A stretch of DNA of 64,000 bases. Origin: Fragilaria crotonensis (Eukaryota > Bacillariophyta > Fragilariophyceae > Fragilariales > Fragilariaceae). Positions 20,532 through 30,808 of this stretch are shown piece by piece; the stretch's first letter is position 1, and each line of letters opens with the position of its first letter. Both the position numbers and the translations under genes were made by a program. The DNA is taken from positions 1 to 64,000 of the forward strand of contig JAKSYS010000162.1 of NCBI GenBank assembly GCA_022925895.1, read 5' to 3'. The notes under the pieces are model-generated. The model was not told where the DNA came from. It made no database searches and saw only the letters and a list, made by a program, of their open reading frames with translations.

Positions 20532-21947
20532 ATGATGGTGACGTGGGGATCGAATCAAGTGTTCACTTTTGGGGGCAACTCCTCCGGCTCGACATCAGCT
20601 GCGCCTCCCAATCCAGCCTTTGGTGCTAGCCCTGCCCCTGCAGGAGCTGGCGGAGGGTTGTTCGGCAGCACACCAGCTCCTGCAGGCGGTGGAGGCTTGT
20701 TTGGAAGCGCACCTGCTCCTGCCGGAGGTGGAGGTTTGTTTGGTAGCACACCAGCTCCTGCCGGAGGTGGAGTCTTGTTTGGAAGCGCTCCAGCTCCCGT
20801 CGGAGGAGGAGGGTTGTTTGGTAGCTCACCAGCTCCTGCCGGAGGTGGAGGTTTGTTTGGTAGCACACCAGCTCCTGCCGGAGGAGGGGGACTGTTCGGA
20901 AATCCAGCGTCTGGGAGTCTCTTTGGCGGGAGCAGCACTCCAGCACCTGCAGGTGGCGGCCTTTTTGGGAGTGGTGCGCCAGCGAGCAGTGGAGGACTTT
21001 TTGGAAGTAGTACCTCGGCTTCCAGCAGTTTGTTCGGGGCTGCTCCATCCGGGGGTGGGTTGTTTGGAGCCCCTGCGCCATCTGGGCTTGGATTGTTTGG
21101 CGCTCCCTCTCCTTCTGGTGGTTTATTCGGTAGCTCTCAACAACAAGTTTCGACAGCTGCGATTCCGGCTCAAGCTGCCCTTCAAGCACACATGGATGCA
21201 TCGGCTCGTCAGGAAGCCGCTAAATTGCAGTCCTCCCTCGAAGACTTGCATCATGCATATAATGGCTCTTCGCATCAAAAACCATCTCCTTTGGTCACTA
21301 TCGTCTACAATACTATGACGTCTGAACAACTGCAGTGGATTCTTACTAATCAACAGGCAGGCGGAGGTTACGTTCTACCTCCCAAACCGCCCCAGGTTGA
21401 TGAACAACAATGGTTGGAAGCAGTCTTCAAAAATCCGGATAGATCGTGCTACATCCCCATTGCACTTGTCGGTGCCGAAGCTTTGCAGGCTCGAGTGGGA
21501 TGGCAGCAACAGCAAGCTTCTGTGTTCAATCAAGATATTGCCATGCTCAAGCATACCCAAGACGCAATGCAACGGCGCACGGCAGAGCTTCGTCAAGGCG
21601 TGATGCTGCTGGAACAAATGCATACTACCTTGCGATCAAGATTGCTTCGTCTCATGAACAAGGTGGAAGTGTTACGGTGCATGAATTTTCCACTCCAGGT
21701 GGACGAAATCAATCTGGTGAAGCGGCTGCAGGGTATTTTACAGGAAATGGATAGGCTGACAAAAACGATAGCCAAACTACGTGAGACTAATGCGGCGTCT
21801 TTGCCAAATAATTTGGAGCTTCCTGACCGAGATCGTTTGCAGCAGGTCTTGACAGGACATCGATCATCGATTGTCTATTTGAGTGAAGTTGTTCAGAAGG
21901 AAAAACGCGATCTTCACCTCATCAAGGATCGCGTCGCAAACCGTTAG
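20532..21947 (+). CDS. NUP54: FG-repeat nucleoporin Nup54 (Nup57 in yeast), 471 aa
   Basis: Residues about 10-205 hold FG and GLFG-type repeats spaced by Gly/Ala/Pro/Ser, mostly a 14-residue unit reading GLFGSTPAPAGGGG. This is the disordered, permeability-barrier part. The C-terminal half is the conserved Nup54 alpha-helical region: WLEAVFKNPDRSCYIPIALVGAEALQARVGWQ (about 295-325) is the family signature, followed by coiled-coil helices (QDAMQRRTAELRQGVMLLEQM and later KLRETN, VVQKEKRDLHLIKDR). Nup54 joins Nup62 and Nup58 in the central channel of the nuclear pore and controls transport by karyopherins. Two adjacent ATGs at 20532 and 20535 could each start it. No intron is visible. A close tandem DNA repeat underlies the FG region, so copy number may vary between strains. 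Confidence 0.93.
   Translation: MMVTWGSNQVFTFGGNSSGSTSAAPPNPAFGASPAPAGAGGGLFGSTPAPAGGGGLFGSAPAPAGGGGLFGSTPAPAGGGVLFGSAPAPVGGGGLFGSSPAPAGGGGLFGSTPAPAGGGGLFGNPASGSLFGGSSTPAPAGGGLFGSGAPASSGGLFGSSTSASSSLFGAAPSGGGLFGAPAPSGLGLFGAPSPSGGLFGSSQQQVSTAAIPAQAALQAHMDASARQEAAKLQSSLEDLHHAYNGSSHQKPSPLVTIVYNTMTSEQLQWILTNQQAGGGYVLPPKPPQVDEQQWLEAVFKNPDRSCYIPIALVGAEALQARVGWQQQQASVFNQDIAMLKHTQDAMQRRTAELRQGVMLLEQMHTTLRSRLLRLMNKVEVLRCMNFPLQVDEINLVKRLQGILQEMDRLTKTIAKLRETNAASLPNNLELPDRDRLQQVLTGHRSSIVYLSEVVQKEKRDLHLIKDRVANR
20640..20910 (+). repeat. Coding minisatellite under the FG repeats, unit about 42 bp
   Basis: Seven or so imperfect units of about 42 bp (GGAGGTTTGTTTGGTAGC core) encode GLFGSTPAPAGGG. The unit length is a multiple of three, so changes in copy number keep the frame. 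Confidence 0.85.
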
Positions 21948-23616
21948 GATTTTCAGGAAAAGTCTGTTCAAAGTTGTGAGATGCGCGTTGAGATTTGACG
22001 GGTGAATTCCTCCTGGCTTCTTGGTAATCCGTTCGAACTAGAGTCACGTTTTACTCCAATTCTAAGGCGCATGGTGTTCGCTTTGCATGCTAGGTTCCCT
22101 CGAGGGTAGCTCCTGCGGTCCAAATCAGCACCTTCAACTTTTCATTGACATCCCATGTGCGTGTAGGACCGGAAACAGGATTACCTATGTCCAGCTCCGA
22201 GTAAAGTAGGCTACAGAGTTGTGACAACAGAGGCCCAATGTGTCAATGCAGTACAATACGGCAGTTTGAGTGTCCATTTTTTCTACATTGAAAACTGAGG
22301 TCTGGTGAGGTTTATTGATATATACAGCTTTACATTCTACTTTTATGACAAATCTTTGTTTCATGATAGCATATTTCACATAAATTTGTATCATCACACA
22401 CATTTAATGCTGAAACACCTGTTGTTATCTGTCTTGCCTATTTTCCATGGATGATGTGTGAGTGAGGATGTGGTACAGTATACTGTACTAGAGAAAAAAT
22501 GATGAATAATTACCAGCTATCCATAGTTTTTCTCACTCATTTTATTGGCAACCCTTTGATTTCCAAACCATCATTTGCATGGAACTTCACCAGTATCAAA
22601 CCTTGGTGGTGGACATAAATTGGTTTAATGGTACTTCATCAATTGCTTTAGGTGGTGATTGCAAGAGCATTTGAAGATGAGCATGTTGCACTTCATCAAG
22701 GCTTCCCATATTGCATGCAAATTTATGGTATGCAGTGCGAAACCCATGGAAATATATCACTCCCAATATAAATTTGGGCAGGTGTCTGCTAGAGTAAATT
22801 TCCATGGTTGTCACATTTCAAGCTTCCCCTGAGTGTTTGTGTGGATTCCACACAATTTTAAAACTGGCAAAAGGGGAAACGTTTTGTGCTGGCACCATAT
22901 CCACGAAAAGGAAAGCGCAATTCACAAATGTGTGCAATGGTGTGGAGTAGACAACACCAAGAACTGCCATGACAGCAGTTCTTGTCAACCTGCAAAGAGT
23001 CTTAGTATCATGGCTGGACAGCATCTCAATCTTGTTGCACATGATGAAGATTTAACCACTTGATGATGTTGTGGATCACATATTAATTCTTGGCACAAAT
23101 ACCATTGATAGAGAATGGAGCAGCACTCTGGCTTAGCTACTCTGTGGTGGTCAAGATTCTGACATCACACAAAACCAGCAACTTCGTATGTATTCCTGGA
23201 TGCACCCACTATTAGGATCCTCCTGCAAGACTGAGGAAGAATTCAAAGTTTCAAGGCACTAACCCTTGAATACACCAAGAACTCTTGACATGTTTGCTAC
23301 CGCGATAAGCGTCTGATGATCATTATAAACCTGCTACTGACATATGACATATGACATATGAACTACGTAAAAGTGCCTGGTTCTTGTACTATGGGACGGA
23401 TATGTTAGTGTGACATTGAAGATGGTTGCTACCAGGTACTCCGAGTACTCTGTGCTAAGATCTGCTGAACACATCTTCATGTCATGAATGATTCCCATCA
23501 TAAATAATGAGCTACGCGTGTCGTCAATAAGGTGGTTTCGACTCAGATCTTACTTCGAGGACAGTACTACTAGTACTTTAATAGCAGGTATGCACTCCCT
23601 GTACAACGAACGCTGG

Positions 23617-23665
<49 letters not shown>

Positions 23666-25321
23666 CACTACCGGTGGTACATTAGTACTGAAGTACTCAG
23701 TATAGTTTAGTACTGGAGTTCCTGGTACTATGTTCATAGTACGCCGTAGTGCCTTAGTGCCAACTGACCTCCATTGATTGGCCATTATATATATGGCAAA
23801 TAGAAGCAGGATGACGTATTGGACACGAAAAGTTTCCCAAAATCGTACCGTCTTCGTAGGAACAAATTTCAATATCTGAATAGGCCATTCGAAAGATCTT
23901 ATTGAGTTCTGTCGAAATACGTTTCGAGTTTTATAATTTGAATCGACAGTTGTCTCAGAATTTTGAGTCGTATTTTTTTGGGATTCTCGGCCCGAATTCA
24001 CTAAGCTGACTTGGTTGGACACGTGGTGATTCGCCTAGTTAAATTATCGACGCCAGCCCGTGGTCACCCTATCCCCTAAGTTCATGATATTATTGCTGAT
24101 TTGGAGACAAGAGATCATGGCCTTGAATATTGCCAGTGAACAAAACAAAAATTAAGCTACCCTTAATGGTGTAATTTGATGAAAACTAACCAAAGTATTC
24201 TCGTCTAGTATTGATGAAGTAGTCTAGTACTATACCAATAGCACGTACTAGGCTAACGAGCTGCTGGATCATCTCTTAAAGCAATCAATTGATTTGTTAT
24301 ATCAATGACAAGGTCTGTCTTCTTCATTGTCAACATGCCTTTAATTCTGACACCAAAATACAATTTGAGAATGTCTTTGAGCATAGTCCTCCGTCAAAGT
24401 TGTCCCCAACAGCCGCAATCTTGAAGCGCCCCATCAATTCCGTAAGGTACGGCATCATCTCACATTGTTGTACTTCTTCTGTTGATTCTGTTGCTTTTTG
24501 CTTTTCTACCTTCTTCAATGCTTTCTGATACCATCTGATCTGTTGATATTGTCCATTTGTTTCGTTGCGTGTTCGATAGCAATAAGTCTAGACCTACTGT
24601 GGTACGTGGTACTAGTAGTACGTAGCCTCTACCGTGTGCAGGTACTGAACTATGGGAGCAACACGGAATGCGTAGGTGCGCATGCACGAGCACACCTGAA
24701 TGTCGATTTTTATTGCATAAATGAAGAGATCATGGCAAGGGGATTCCAGAGCCGCCAATATTTTTGTTTTTGATTAAAAACTGAAAGAGTAAAAAAATAA
24801 TCAAATCCTACGGCAGTTTCTACGCAACGTATACCACAGCCATTTGTCCAGAAGTGTCAGCTGTCCATCCAAGTCATCCTGCTTCTACATGAATATAAAT
24901 ATTTTCCAAACGGGTAAGTGGGTTCGTGGAGGGTTTCAAATCTGAACCCGCTTTGCACTTCGGATCAAAACAGACGTTTTGAATGACGGATGTTGATCTG
25001 TATGTTCAACAGGGCATGAATAGTGAATGCGTAGAACCTCAGTATAGTGACGAAAAAGGCGACACAAGACTGGGCATCTGCGCGCAGGGTTGTCGGCAGA
25101 GAACAAATTTTGATGGCTCTGCCGTTCCGATGTGGAAAAACTGGGCAATCAATCGCATTCGAACGCACTCATAGTCGACGACGCTGTACTGTGCACTCGT
25201 GTTGATTTCAATCATACTCGGATTGCTTCGCGTTCGTGCAAGAACGTCGGACCAACACTCTTCTTGACCTTGTTGCGACGCCGCCACAAATTGTCTTTCG
25301 TTATCAACGAGTATATACGCT
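21948..25321. other. Long AT-rich spacer without confident gene
   Basis: 3.4 kb with only short frames. Around 22596-23042 two minus-strand frames of about 73 codons follow each other and read somewhat protein-like, which could be a decayed gene, but no domain is recognised. It also holds a CATATGA triplet repeat (about 23339-23361), the GCATACT tandem repeat, and GTAC-rich blocks at about 23550-23760 and 24200-24650. The last 600 bp contain the promoter of the DUF2993-like gene. Confidence 0.4.
23618..23666. repeat. Seven-copy 7-bp tandem repeat (GCATACT)
   Basis: Perfect units, directly readable, followed by ACCACTACCGGTGGT, a short palindrome. Confidence 0.88.
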
Positions 25322-26816
25322 ATGACCACTTGTAAAAATCCTTTCACCTACACCCAACGATGCCTTGTCAGCCTTGTCAGCCTTGTTCTGGTTGCAATGC
25401 CTGTCGCCACACGGGGTTTTATGATAGCACACCCAAGGCATGACCACGTACACGCACATCCTCTTGCTCAGTCTCTGGAGGAGAACTCAGAGCGTCCGGC
25501 ACATCGAGGCTGGAGACGTGTTCTTGGCAAGGCCCTAAAACACAAGAAGCGACGAAAAGACTCGGTGTTTGCCATCAGTCAAAAAGATGGCGCACTCGGA
25601 ATGGGTGCGACAGTTATGAACATGGCAACTGTGCTGGACAATGAGTTGACAACTAGTAAATTGTTGTCCGAGTTTGACCGCTTCTCCCGAGCGATATCTT
25701 CCCCAACCTGACACGGAATGAGTTTGGCGTTGCCTACGTGTCGACAACTGACAACTTTCTTGCAGAACAAAATGAGATATCACCATTGATGAATGTTGAG
25801 GAATACGAAGATGAGTTGCTGGTTAATCTCGACGCGATTCGTTCCAGTTTGAAAGAGAATTCAGTCGCCCAAGATCCGGTCGAAGGTATGGAGCCTCGAT
25901 CAACAGTGTTAAAGGTCGCAATAAAGAACTGGTTCGAGTCTCTTCTCGTGGGTCTCTTTGAACGATGGTCTGTTGAGCCGATTCAGAGCTTGAAAGCCGT
26001 GGTCGTACCGAAAGGCAATGTTGTGAGTCGTACATTGCGAGGAAAATTCAAGGCAGATGTGGAAATCACGTTTACGAAATTAGTTCTGAAACCAATCCAG
26101 TTGTCCAGCGGGTCGATTCAAACGAAGCGGCTGCTTCTCAACTTGTGGAGTTTTGCGCCGGACTTGCTCCGCAAAGGTGCTATTCGGTATCCTGCGCAGT
26201 TTGACTTTCACTTCACGAACTGCGTCTTTTCTGAAGACGATTTGATACGATCACGAAGCATTCGGAATGGATTGCAACAACTGCTGGCAAGATTGCTGAC
26301 GAGAGTCGGAGTATCTCCTACAAAAGTTGTCGTCAATTCGATTCGGCTATTAGTAAGTTTAAATGGTGCAAAGTGTTCTCTGCACTGTCGAAATTTGGAA
26401 GACTAACATCTGCCGTCTTTTCCCTGACACAGCCAAATGGCAAGATTTCTTGCTCAGGAGAGGCGGCAACTGCATTTAGCGGTCTAATCCCCTTTGAAGT
26501 CCGCTCCAAAATCGGCCTCACAAGCCGTGGTCACGTAGTTACATTTCCGGGTCTCGAAGTCTCGCTTCAACCCTCACTTGGCCTTTTCGTGCCAGTTCTC
26601 CCAGAGATCGATCTTGACATTGGCCACAACGCGCGCCTTATCTCAGTAGAAGTCGATGGCACAAACAAGAAACTCACAATGAGTGCCAAAGCCACCATGA
26701 CGCCGGAGCATACCTTGAGGCTCAAGAAATACCTTCAAACCAAAGAAAGCTACGCGGCTCATTTCACTTTTGATGTCGGTCGGTGGTTAACAACGATTGG
26801 GAACTTCACGCGATAG
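25322..26816 (+). CDS. DUF2993/LmeA-like lipid-binding protein, probably plastid-targeted; intron and a 2-bp frame break
   Basis: The ATG at 25322 starts a signal peptide (CLVSLVSLVLVAMPVATRG) followed by Phe, as in diatom bipartite plastid presequences. The body includes SLKAVVVPKGNVVSRTLRGKFKADVEITFTKLVLKPIQLSSGSIQTK and, after an 80-bp phase-0 intron (26353-26432, GTAAGT...CACAG), PFEVRSKIGLTSRGHVVTFPGLEVSLQ. This beta-rich pattern resembles the DUF2993 (LmeA) family of lipid-binding proteins found in cyanobacteria and plastids. The frame breaks once: the first frame reads FDRFSRAI and stops at 25711, whereas IFPNLTRNEFGVAYVSTTDNF continues in the next frame. A doubled AT at 25694-25697 explains this exactly. 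It is either a sequence error or a recent inactivating change, since everything after it is well preserved. Confidence 0.75.
26353..26432 (+). other. Intron in the DUF2993-like gene, 80 bp
   Basis: GTAAGT donor at 26353 and pyrimidine-rich TTTTCCCTGACACAG acceptor ending at 26432, phase 0. Removing it joins NSIRLL to PNGKISCSG and keeps the frame to the stop at 26816. Confidence 0.88.
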
Positions 26817-26892
26817 CATCAATAATCATCTTGGAATTGGAATTGGTAGCGAGCCACGCGGTCATTAACACAGAGTAATCCGCCGCCCAAGG

Positions 26893-27384
26893 CTAGTTGA
26901 CGTCACTAACTACTTCTGAAACTTTCGCTTCCCTTTTTGTAGTCTGGTCCTTAACAAGCTCTTTCCATTGTTGCTCCTCTGCCTCAGTCACCCCTTTGAC
27001 ATCTGAATGTGCAGCCACTGTAGTTTTGTCCCCGTCACTTGTGGTAGAAGGTACGATTCCGCGTGCGTCCGCCGGTTTAGCAGTAGGTAGACTGTTCATC
27101 CCCAGACTCCCTCGAACAGAGCTTTCGCTTTGCATCTCTCTACCCGTCAAGGATGCCGTCGAGAGAATATATTTGGCATATAATACAAGTACAAGAAAAC
27201 CGAAAACTAACAGGCAAGTGCCAGGAGAGCATGGGCCAGTCTTTCGCTTCTTTCGCGTCGGAGCGACAGCTGTTACTTGTTCCGGCTGCTCGACATCGCC
27301 GTGTTCCTGTTCCGATTTTCTACCCTTTTTGGATTCGCGTCGATTGCCCTTGTGGCGAAGCGACGGAGGTCGTCTCGAGTGCAT
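26893..27384 (-). CDS. Small single-pass membrane protein, unknown, 163 aa
   Basis: First ATG of the frame is at 27384. Residues 1-50 are strongly basic and polar (RRESKKGRKSEQEH, then TRKKRKTGP). A single hydrophobic segment follows (CLLVFGFLVLVLYAKYIL, about 57-74), then a polar Ser/Thr/Glu-rich tail (about 75-163). The basic N-terminal side before one membrane span suggests a type-II (N-in) topology in ER or Golgi. No conserved domain is recognised. The opposite strand also has an open frame of similar length, but it lacks such ordered composition, so I prefer this strand. It is convergent with the DUF2993-like gene (76 bp apart) and divergent from the 5'-nucleotidase. Confidence 0.55.
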   Translation of the reverse strand: MHSRRPPSLRHKGNRRESKKGRKSEQEHGDVEQPEQVTAVAPTRKKRKTGPCSPGTCLLVFGFLVLVLYAKYILSTASLTGREMQSESSVRGSLGMNSLPTAKPADARGIVPSTTSDGDKTTVAAHSDVKGVTEAEEQQWKELVKDQTTKREAKVSEVVSDVN

Positions 27385-27796
27385 GAATACAATTGCTGGA
27401 CTTGTAGACAGACGGCTGAAGTAGGAAGTCACCGTCGCAACGAAGCTCAGCTTCTTTGAGCGAACTCATTCAACAGCACAACCACAACAGACCCAACACT
27501 CGTTACCGCTGCATGTTACGGGCGTAGCTAAATTTCTCGATGACCGAACCTTCCGCCTGCTGCAGGACTGCAAACCAGGACTGCAAAATCACCCTGAACC
27601 AGAACTCCATTTGATCGTGTGTGAGCTGTGGAGATTCCCTTCTCTTCACATCTATCATTTTTGTGTTGTCGTTTTGTTCATTGTCCAATCTTCCAACTGC
27701 CAACAATCGTCACAACCAAACGGGTAGTTACATTCAATTACCCATCTTGAATCCCACACCAAATCCCCTCGTAATTGTCAGCTTCATTGATTGAAT
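27385..27796. promoter_or_regulatory. Putative bidirectional promoter
   Basis: 412 bp between two divergent start codons (27384 minus, 27797 plus). Homology to the second 5'-nucleotidase copy begins only at about 27768, so this promoter was not carried along with the duplicated coding region. Confidence 0.45.
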
Positions 27797-29620
27797 ATGA
27801 AGCCAGTGTCATTGCTCGTCATCCCAAGTTTCCTACTTGTTGCGCAGTGCCATGGTTTTGTTGCGACCCCTGGAGGCCGGAGTCCGACCGCAGCGCGACA
27901 ATCATCGTTCTCGTCGAGCGAAATGGCCCGAGAAATAGCTGCGGAGGGGAAGGAGGTTACCGCTGACTTGAAGTTGAACGACCAAGCAGCATCCGATGGT
28001 CTGCTCCTCAATCTTCCTTCGCATTCTCATAATGGTGTGGATGTTGTCTTAAGATTCACCGAAAGGGCCTTGCGAGGTTTGCATCATCATTCTCTCCATC
28101 AGGAAAGGACAGCGCCGAGTACTATGGGGGAGTCGGATCTTACTGGCGGTGGTCACGAGACCATCTTTGCCAACTCATACACTGACCTTGGAAAGATTGA
28201 CATTGTCGGGTTCGACTACGATTATACTCTGCTGACTTACAAGGAAGAATTGTTGGATTTAATCTACAGCATGTCGCTGAAGCGGCTTGTTATGGATCGT
28301 CAGTATCCACTGCAGATGCTAGACGACCCGAAAATGAAATTTGATCCACACTTCAGTATCCGAGGATTGGCCGTCGACAAGGAAACAGGTTGGATTTGTC
28401 ACTTGTCATACACGCACAAGGTTGCTGTCGCGTGGGAAGGACACGAGAAGGTGAAATCGAGTAGACTCTTTGAAGAATACAGAGGCAAGCGAGCCCTTCG
28501 TCCTTCGGAGCGTCGGGAGCGCCTCAAGCCTCTAAATGATTTGTTTTCAATGGCAGAGTGTTGCCTCATCGCAGATACAGTGCAATACTTTAAGGATCAT
28601 GACATTCCCTTCTGTCCTCGCAACGCCGTCAACGACATTCTCAGGGTGATCGACGACACACACAAGTCTGGAGACTTTCATCGCCTTGTGGCGAGTGATC
28701 CTTCCAAGTACGTTAGACCAACTCCGTACTTGAAACAGGTTCTGGCGAGTTTGAAGGATGCTCACAAGAGCCTAATCTTTGTCTCCAACTCTCCGTTTTG
28801 GTACGTCGATGCTGGCATGAAGTATGTCATTGGTGAAAACTGGAGAGACGATTGGGATGCCGTCATCACGCTAGCAGGAAAACCAAGCTTCTACACTGAG
28901 CGCAGCCGCCCTTTCCGTGAAGTCTGCCTAACGTCAGGCAGAATCAAGTTTGATGAGGTCGCAAGTTTCGAGAAGGGGAGGGTCTATACAGAGGGGTGCT
29001 TGCAGGAGCTGACACGCCTAATGAATTGGAGCAACAACGAAGTAAACGGAAAACCGATTCGGTCCAAAGATTCACTTGCGGGTTCGAATGTTCTCTACGT
29101 CGGAGACTCGTTGTTTGCAGATCTAGTAGATGCGAAGCGCGAATTCGGTTGGACCACGGCAGCGGTTATCCCCGAGGTTGGCTTCGAGATGGAATTGCAA
29201 AGCCAGAGTCACCTGATTGCTACGCAACGGAGTATTAAGTTGTTATTGAAGGCATTGCGTCATCTGCAGGAGGTACTTGGACCGAAAACGAGGACTGCGG
29301 AGGATCTTGCAGTCTTGGACGCGTTGGAGAAATTGGTGTCCAAATGGCGTGACCATGAATCTAACCTCATGGGCAATCCGTTTGGCAGTGTGTTCAGGGC
29401 TCGTTACCAGCCCTCGCTGTTTGCTCAGTCATTGAGACGATATTCAGATATCTACATGAGCAGTGTTAGCAGTCTTCGCCACTACAGTCCTCAGCATCGC
29501 TTCTACCCAGATGATAGCAGACTCCTCAATCATGAAATCGTCACAGAGGAAGAATGCTGGGACTTGGAGGATGTCGTTTTCAGTTGAGAGAGGTGTGAGC
29601 TATCTTGAGCCAGATGCGGA
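27768..29620 (+). repeat. Arm 1 of an inverted segmental duplication
   Basis: The sequence from about 25 bp before the ATG to about 30 bp past the stop of the 5'-nucleotidase matches 49245-51105 on the other strand. Similarity fades on both sides, so the duplicated unit is nearly the coding region alone. Protein differences number about 25-30 in 560 aligned residues. Confidence 0.85.
27797..29587 (+). CDS. HAD-superfamily 5'-nucleotidase (NT5DC/NT5C2-like), plastid-type leader, 596 aa (copy 1)
   Basis: The ATG at 27797 begins a signal peptide (MKPVSLLVIPSFLLVAQCHG) followed by FVATP, a diatom-style plastid presequence with Phe at the cleavage site. HAD motif I is FDYDYTL (139-145), with nucleophile D140 and general acid D142, in the setting IVGFDYDYTLLTYKEELLDLIY. 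LIFVSNSPFWYVDAGMKYVIG and VLYVGDSLFADLVDAKREFGW carry motifs II and IV. This is the IMP/GMP-type 5'-nucleotidase family (NT5C2, NT5DC1-4), which removes phosphate from purine mononucleotides; the NT5DC members have uncertain substrates. The length of about 600 fits. The gene has no intron. A second copy of about 95% protein identity lies inverted at 49.2-51.1 kb. Copy 1 appears intact and is the likely working gene. Confidence 0.92.
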   Translation: MKPVSLLVIPSFLLVAQCHGFVATPGGRSPTAARQSSFSSSEMAREIAAEGKEVTADLKLNDQAASDGLLLNLPSHSHNGVDVVLRFTERALRGLHHHSLHQERTAPSTMGESDLTGGGHETIFANSYTDLGKIDIVGFDYDYTLLTYKEELLDLIYSMSLKRLVMDRQYPLQMLDDPKMKFDPHFSIRGLAVDKETGWICHLSYTHKVAVAWEGHEKVKSSRLFEEYRGKRALRPSERRERLKPLNDLFSMAECCLIADTVQYFKDHDIPFCPRNAVNDILRVIDDTHKSGDFHRLVASDPSKYVRPTPYLKQVLASLKDAHKSLIFVSNSPFWYVDAGMKYVIGENWRDDWDAVITLAGKPSFYTERSRPFREVCLTSGRIKFDEVASFEKGRVYTEGCLQELTRLMNWSNNEVNGKPIRSKDSLAGSNVLYVGDSLFADLVDAKREFGWTTAAVIPEVGFEMELQSQSHLIATQRSIKLLLKALRHLQEVLGPKTRTAEDLAVLDALEKLVSKWRDHESNLMGNPFGSVFRARYQPSLFAQSLRRYSDIYMSSVSSLRHYSPQHRFYPDDSRLLNHEIVTEEECWDLEDVVFS

Positions 29621-29962
29621 GAATCAAACCGCTCTTGTCGGGTGCACTGTCAACTTCAGGGCTGCAGGCGATGAATGTGGTACTTACGGCAGTCCTTGTT
29701 CAGCTTCAGCTACGATCAAGGTGATGAAATGATGATGTCCCCATTGACTTATTAGACAACTGGTGCTTGTAACCTCGCCACCACTTTCCTCTAAGGCCCA
29801 TCCTTATGGCAGTGAAAAACTCGCGTCTTCGCTACACGTTGAGGTCTGATGTCACCATGTAAGCTGTTTGTATATATATACCATTTGACTGACGGACCAT
29901 GAGAGAAACACGGTAACGTACCATGGTACCGAATAAACACAGTACAGTCTTTGTAGGAAAGC
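29588..29962. other. 3' spacer up to the retroelement
   Basis: 375 bp with no gene. It contains a TATATATATA run near 29871-29880 and ends at the TGCAC target duplication of the copia element. Confidence 0.5.
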
Positions 29963-29967
29963 TGCAC
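29963..29967. repeat. Target-site duplication of the copia element, left (TGCAC)
   Basis: The same five bases follow the right LTR at 41750-41754. One more base (CTGCAC) matches, but TGCAC gives the usual 5-bp size. Confidence 0.75.
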
Positions 29968-30072
29968 TTGAGAGTCGTTGCCGGAGGCCGTACTCTAATC
30001 GTAGCTACTGGTATTCGGTACCGTACCGTAGGACAGTAGATTCGCGAAGGTTTTCTCTACACTAACAGTAAG
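29968..30072 (-). repeat. Copia left LTR, outer piece (105 bp)
   Basis: Matches 41344-41448 with two substitutions. It is separated from its other part by the nested element. Confidence 0.9.
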
Positions 30073-30258
30073 CGGTACTCTGAATCGTCCCGCCTCAGTT
30101 GTCGCTCGTTACGTGGCAGGTCGGATGCAGTGAGGTTTTACTGTAGGAGTTTGTACGGTGAGGTGGTGGTGGTATGCATAACGATGTCCTTACTAGGTTA
30201 CCCCTCCCACCACGGTACTAGTGCATAGTAGCGACTCCAGTGTAAGTTGCTCGGAGTG
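30073..30258 (-). repeat. Repeat Y, outer copy (186 bp)
   Basis: Matches 30571-30750 apart from six extra bases (TGCATA at about 30174). Confidence 0.9.
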
Positions 30259-30267
30259 GGCGGGTGG

Positions 30268-30570
30268 GTACGTTAAACTAAACTCAGGTCTCGCGATGTG
30301 CAAGGCGCCTTGGCGGTGACCGACGCGATCGCGGTGACCACTATTGTGCTTTGCTTATGCCGTCTGAGTGCGGTGCCGTTGCGCCGTATCCAAACGAACA
30401 ATGAGGCCTGAGCGGGTATCTGTTCACGACACCAGAATTTTCTCTTTGTTGTTTTTATTACGTAGGGCTACTACTCGCTGGATGACGACGTCATGCGTTG
30501 CGTAGCCGATGTGTAGTGTGTAGCATGTAGTGTGCCGCCCTGCCTTCTCGTACTACGCAACTACTGACGG
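30268..30570 (-). repeat. Repeat X, internal copy (303 bp)
   Basis: Identical by eye to 34250-34552. It contains the palindromes AAGGCGCCTT and GCGATCGC and two direct GGTGACC words about 18 bp apart. Confidence 0.92.
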
Positions 30571-30750
30571 CGGTACTCTGAATCGTCCCGCCTCAGTTGT
30601 CGCTCGTTACGTGGCAGGTCGGATGCAGTGAGGTTTTACTGTAGGAGTTTGTACGGTGAGGTGGTGGTGGTAACGATGTCCTTACTAGGTTACCCCTCCC
30701 ACCACGGTACTAGTGCATAGTAGCGACTCCAGTGTAAGTTGCTCGGAGTG
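30571..30750 (-). repeat. Repeat Y, internal copy (180 bp)
   Basis: Directly abuts the internal X copy; the XY joint is the expected image of a circular intermediate. Confidence 0.9.
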
Positions 30751-30808
30751 CCCAAAGGCCAAAGGCAGGAAAGGGCGGGGGGAGCGGAGCGACGCAGGGT
30801 GGTGGGAC

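Noticed and set aside
20555-21318. Long frames antisense and out of frame to the Nup54 gene
   Set aside because: They mirror the GC-rich FG minisatellite and have no domain.
26897-27424. Plus-strand frame of 175 codons opposite the small membrane protein
   Set aside because: Its composition looks like a reverse reading. The minus strand has an ordered basic-TM-polar layout.
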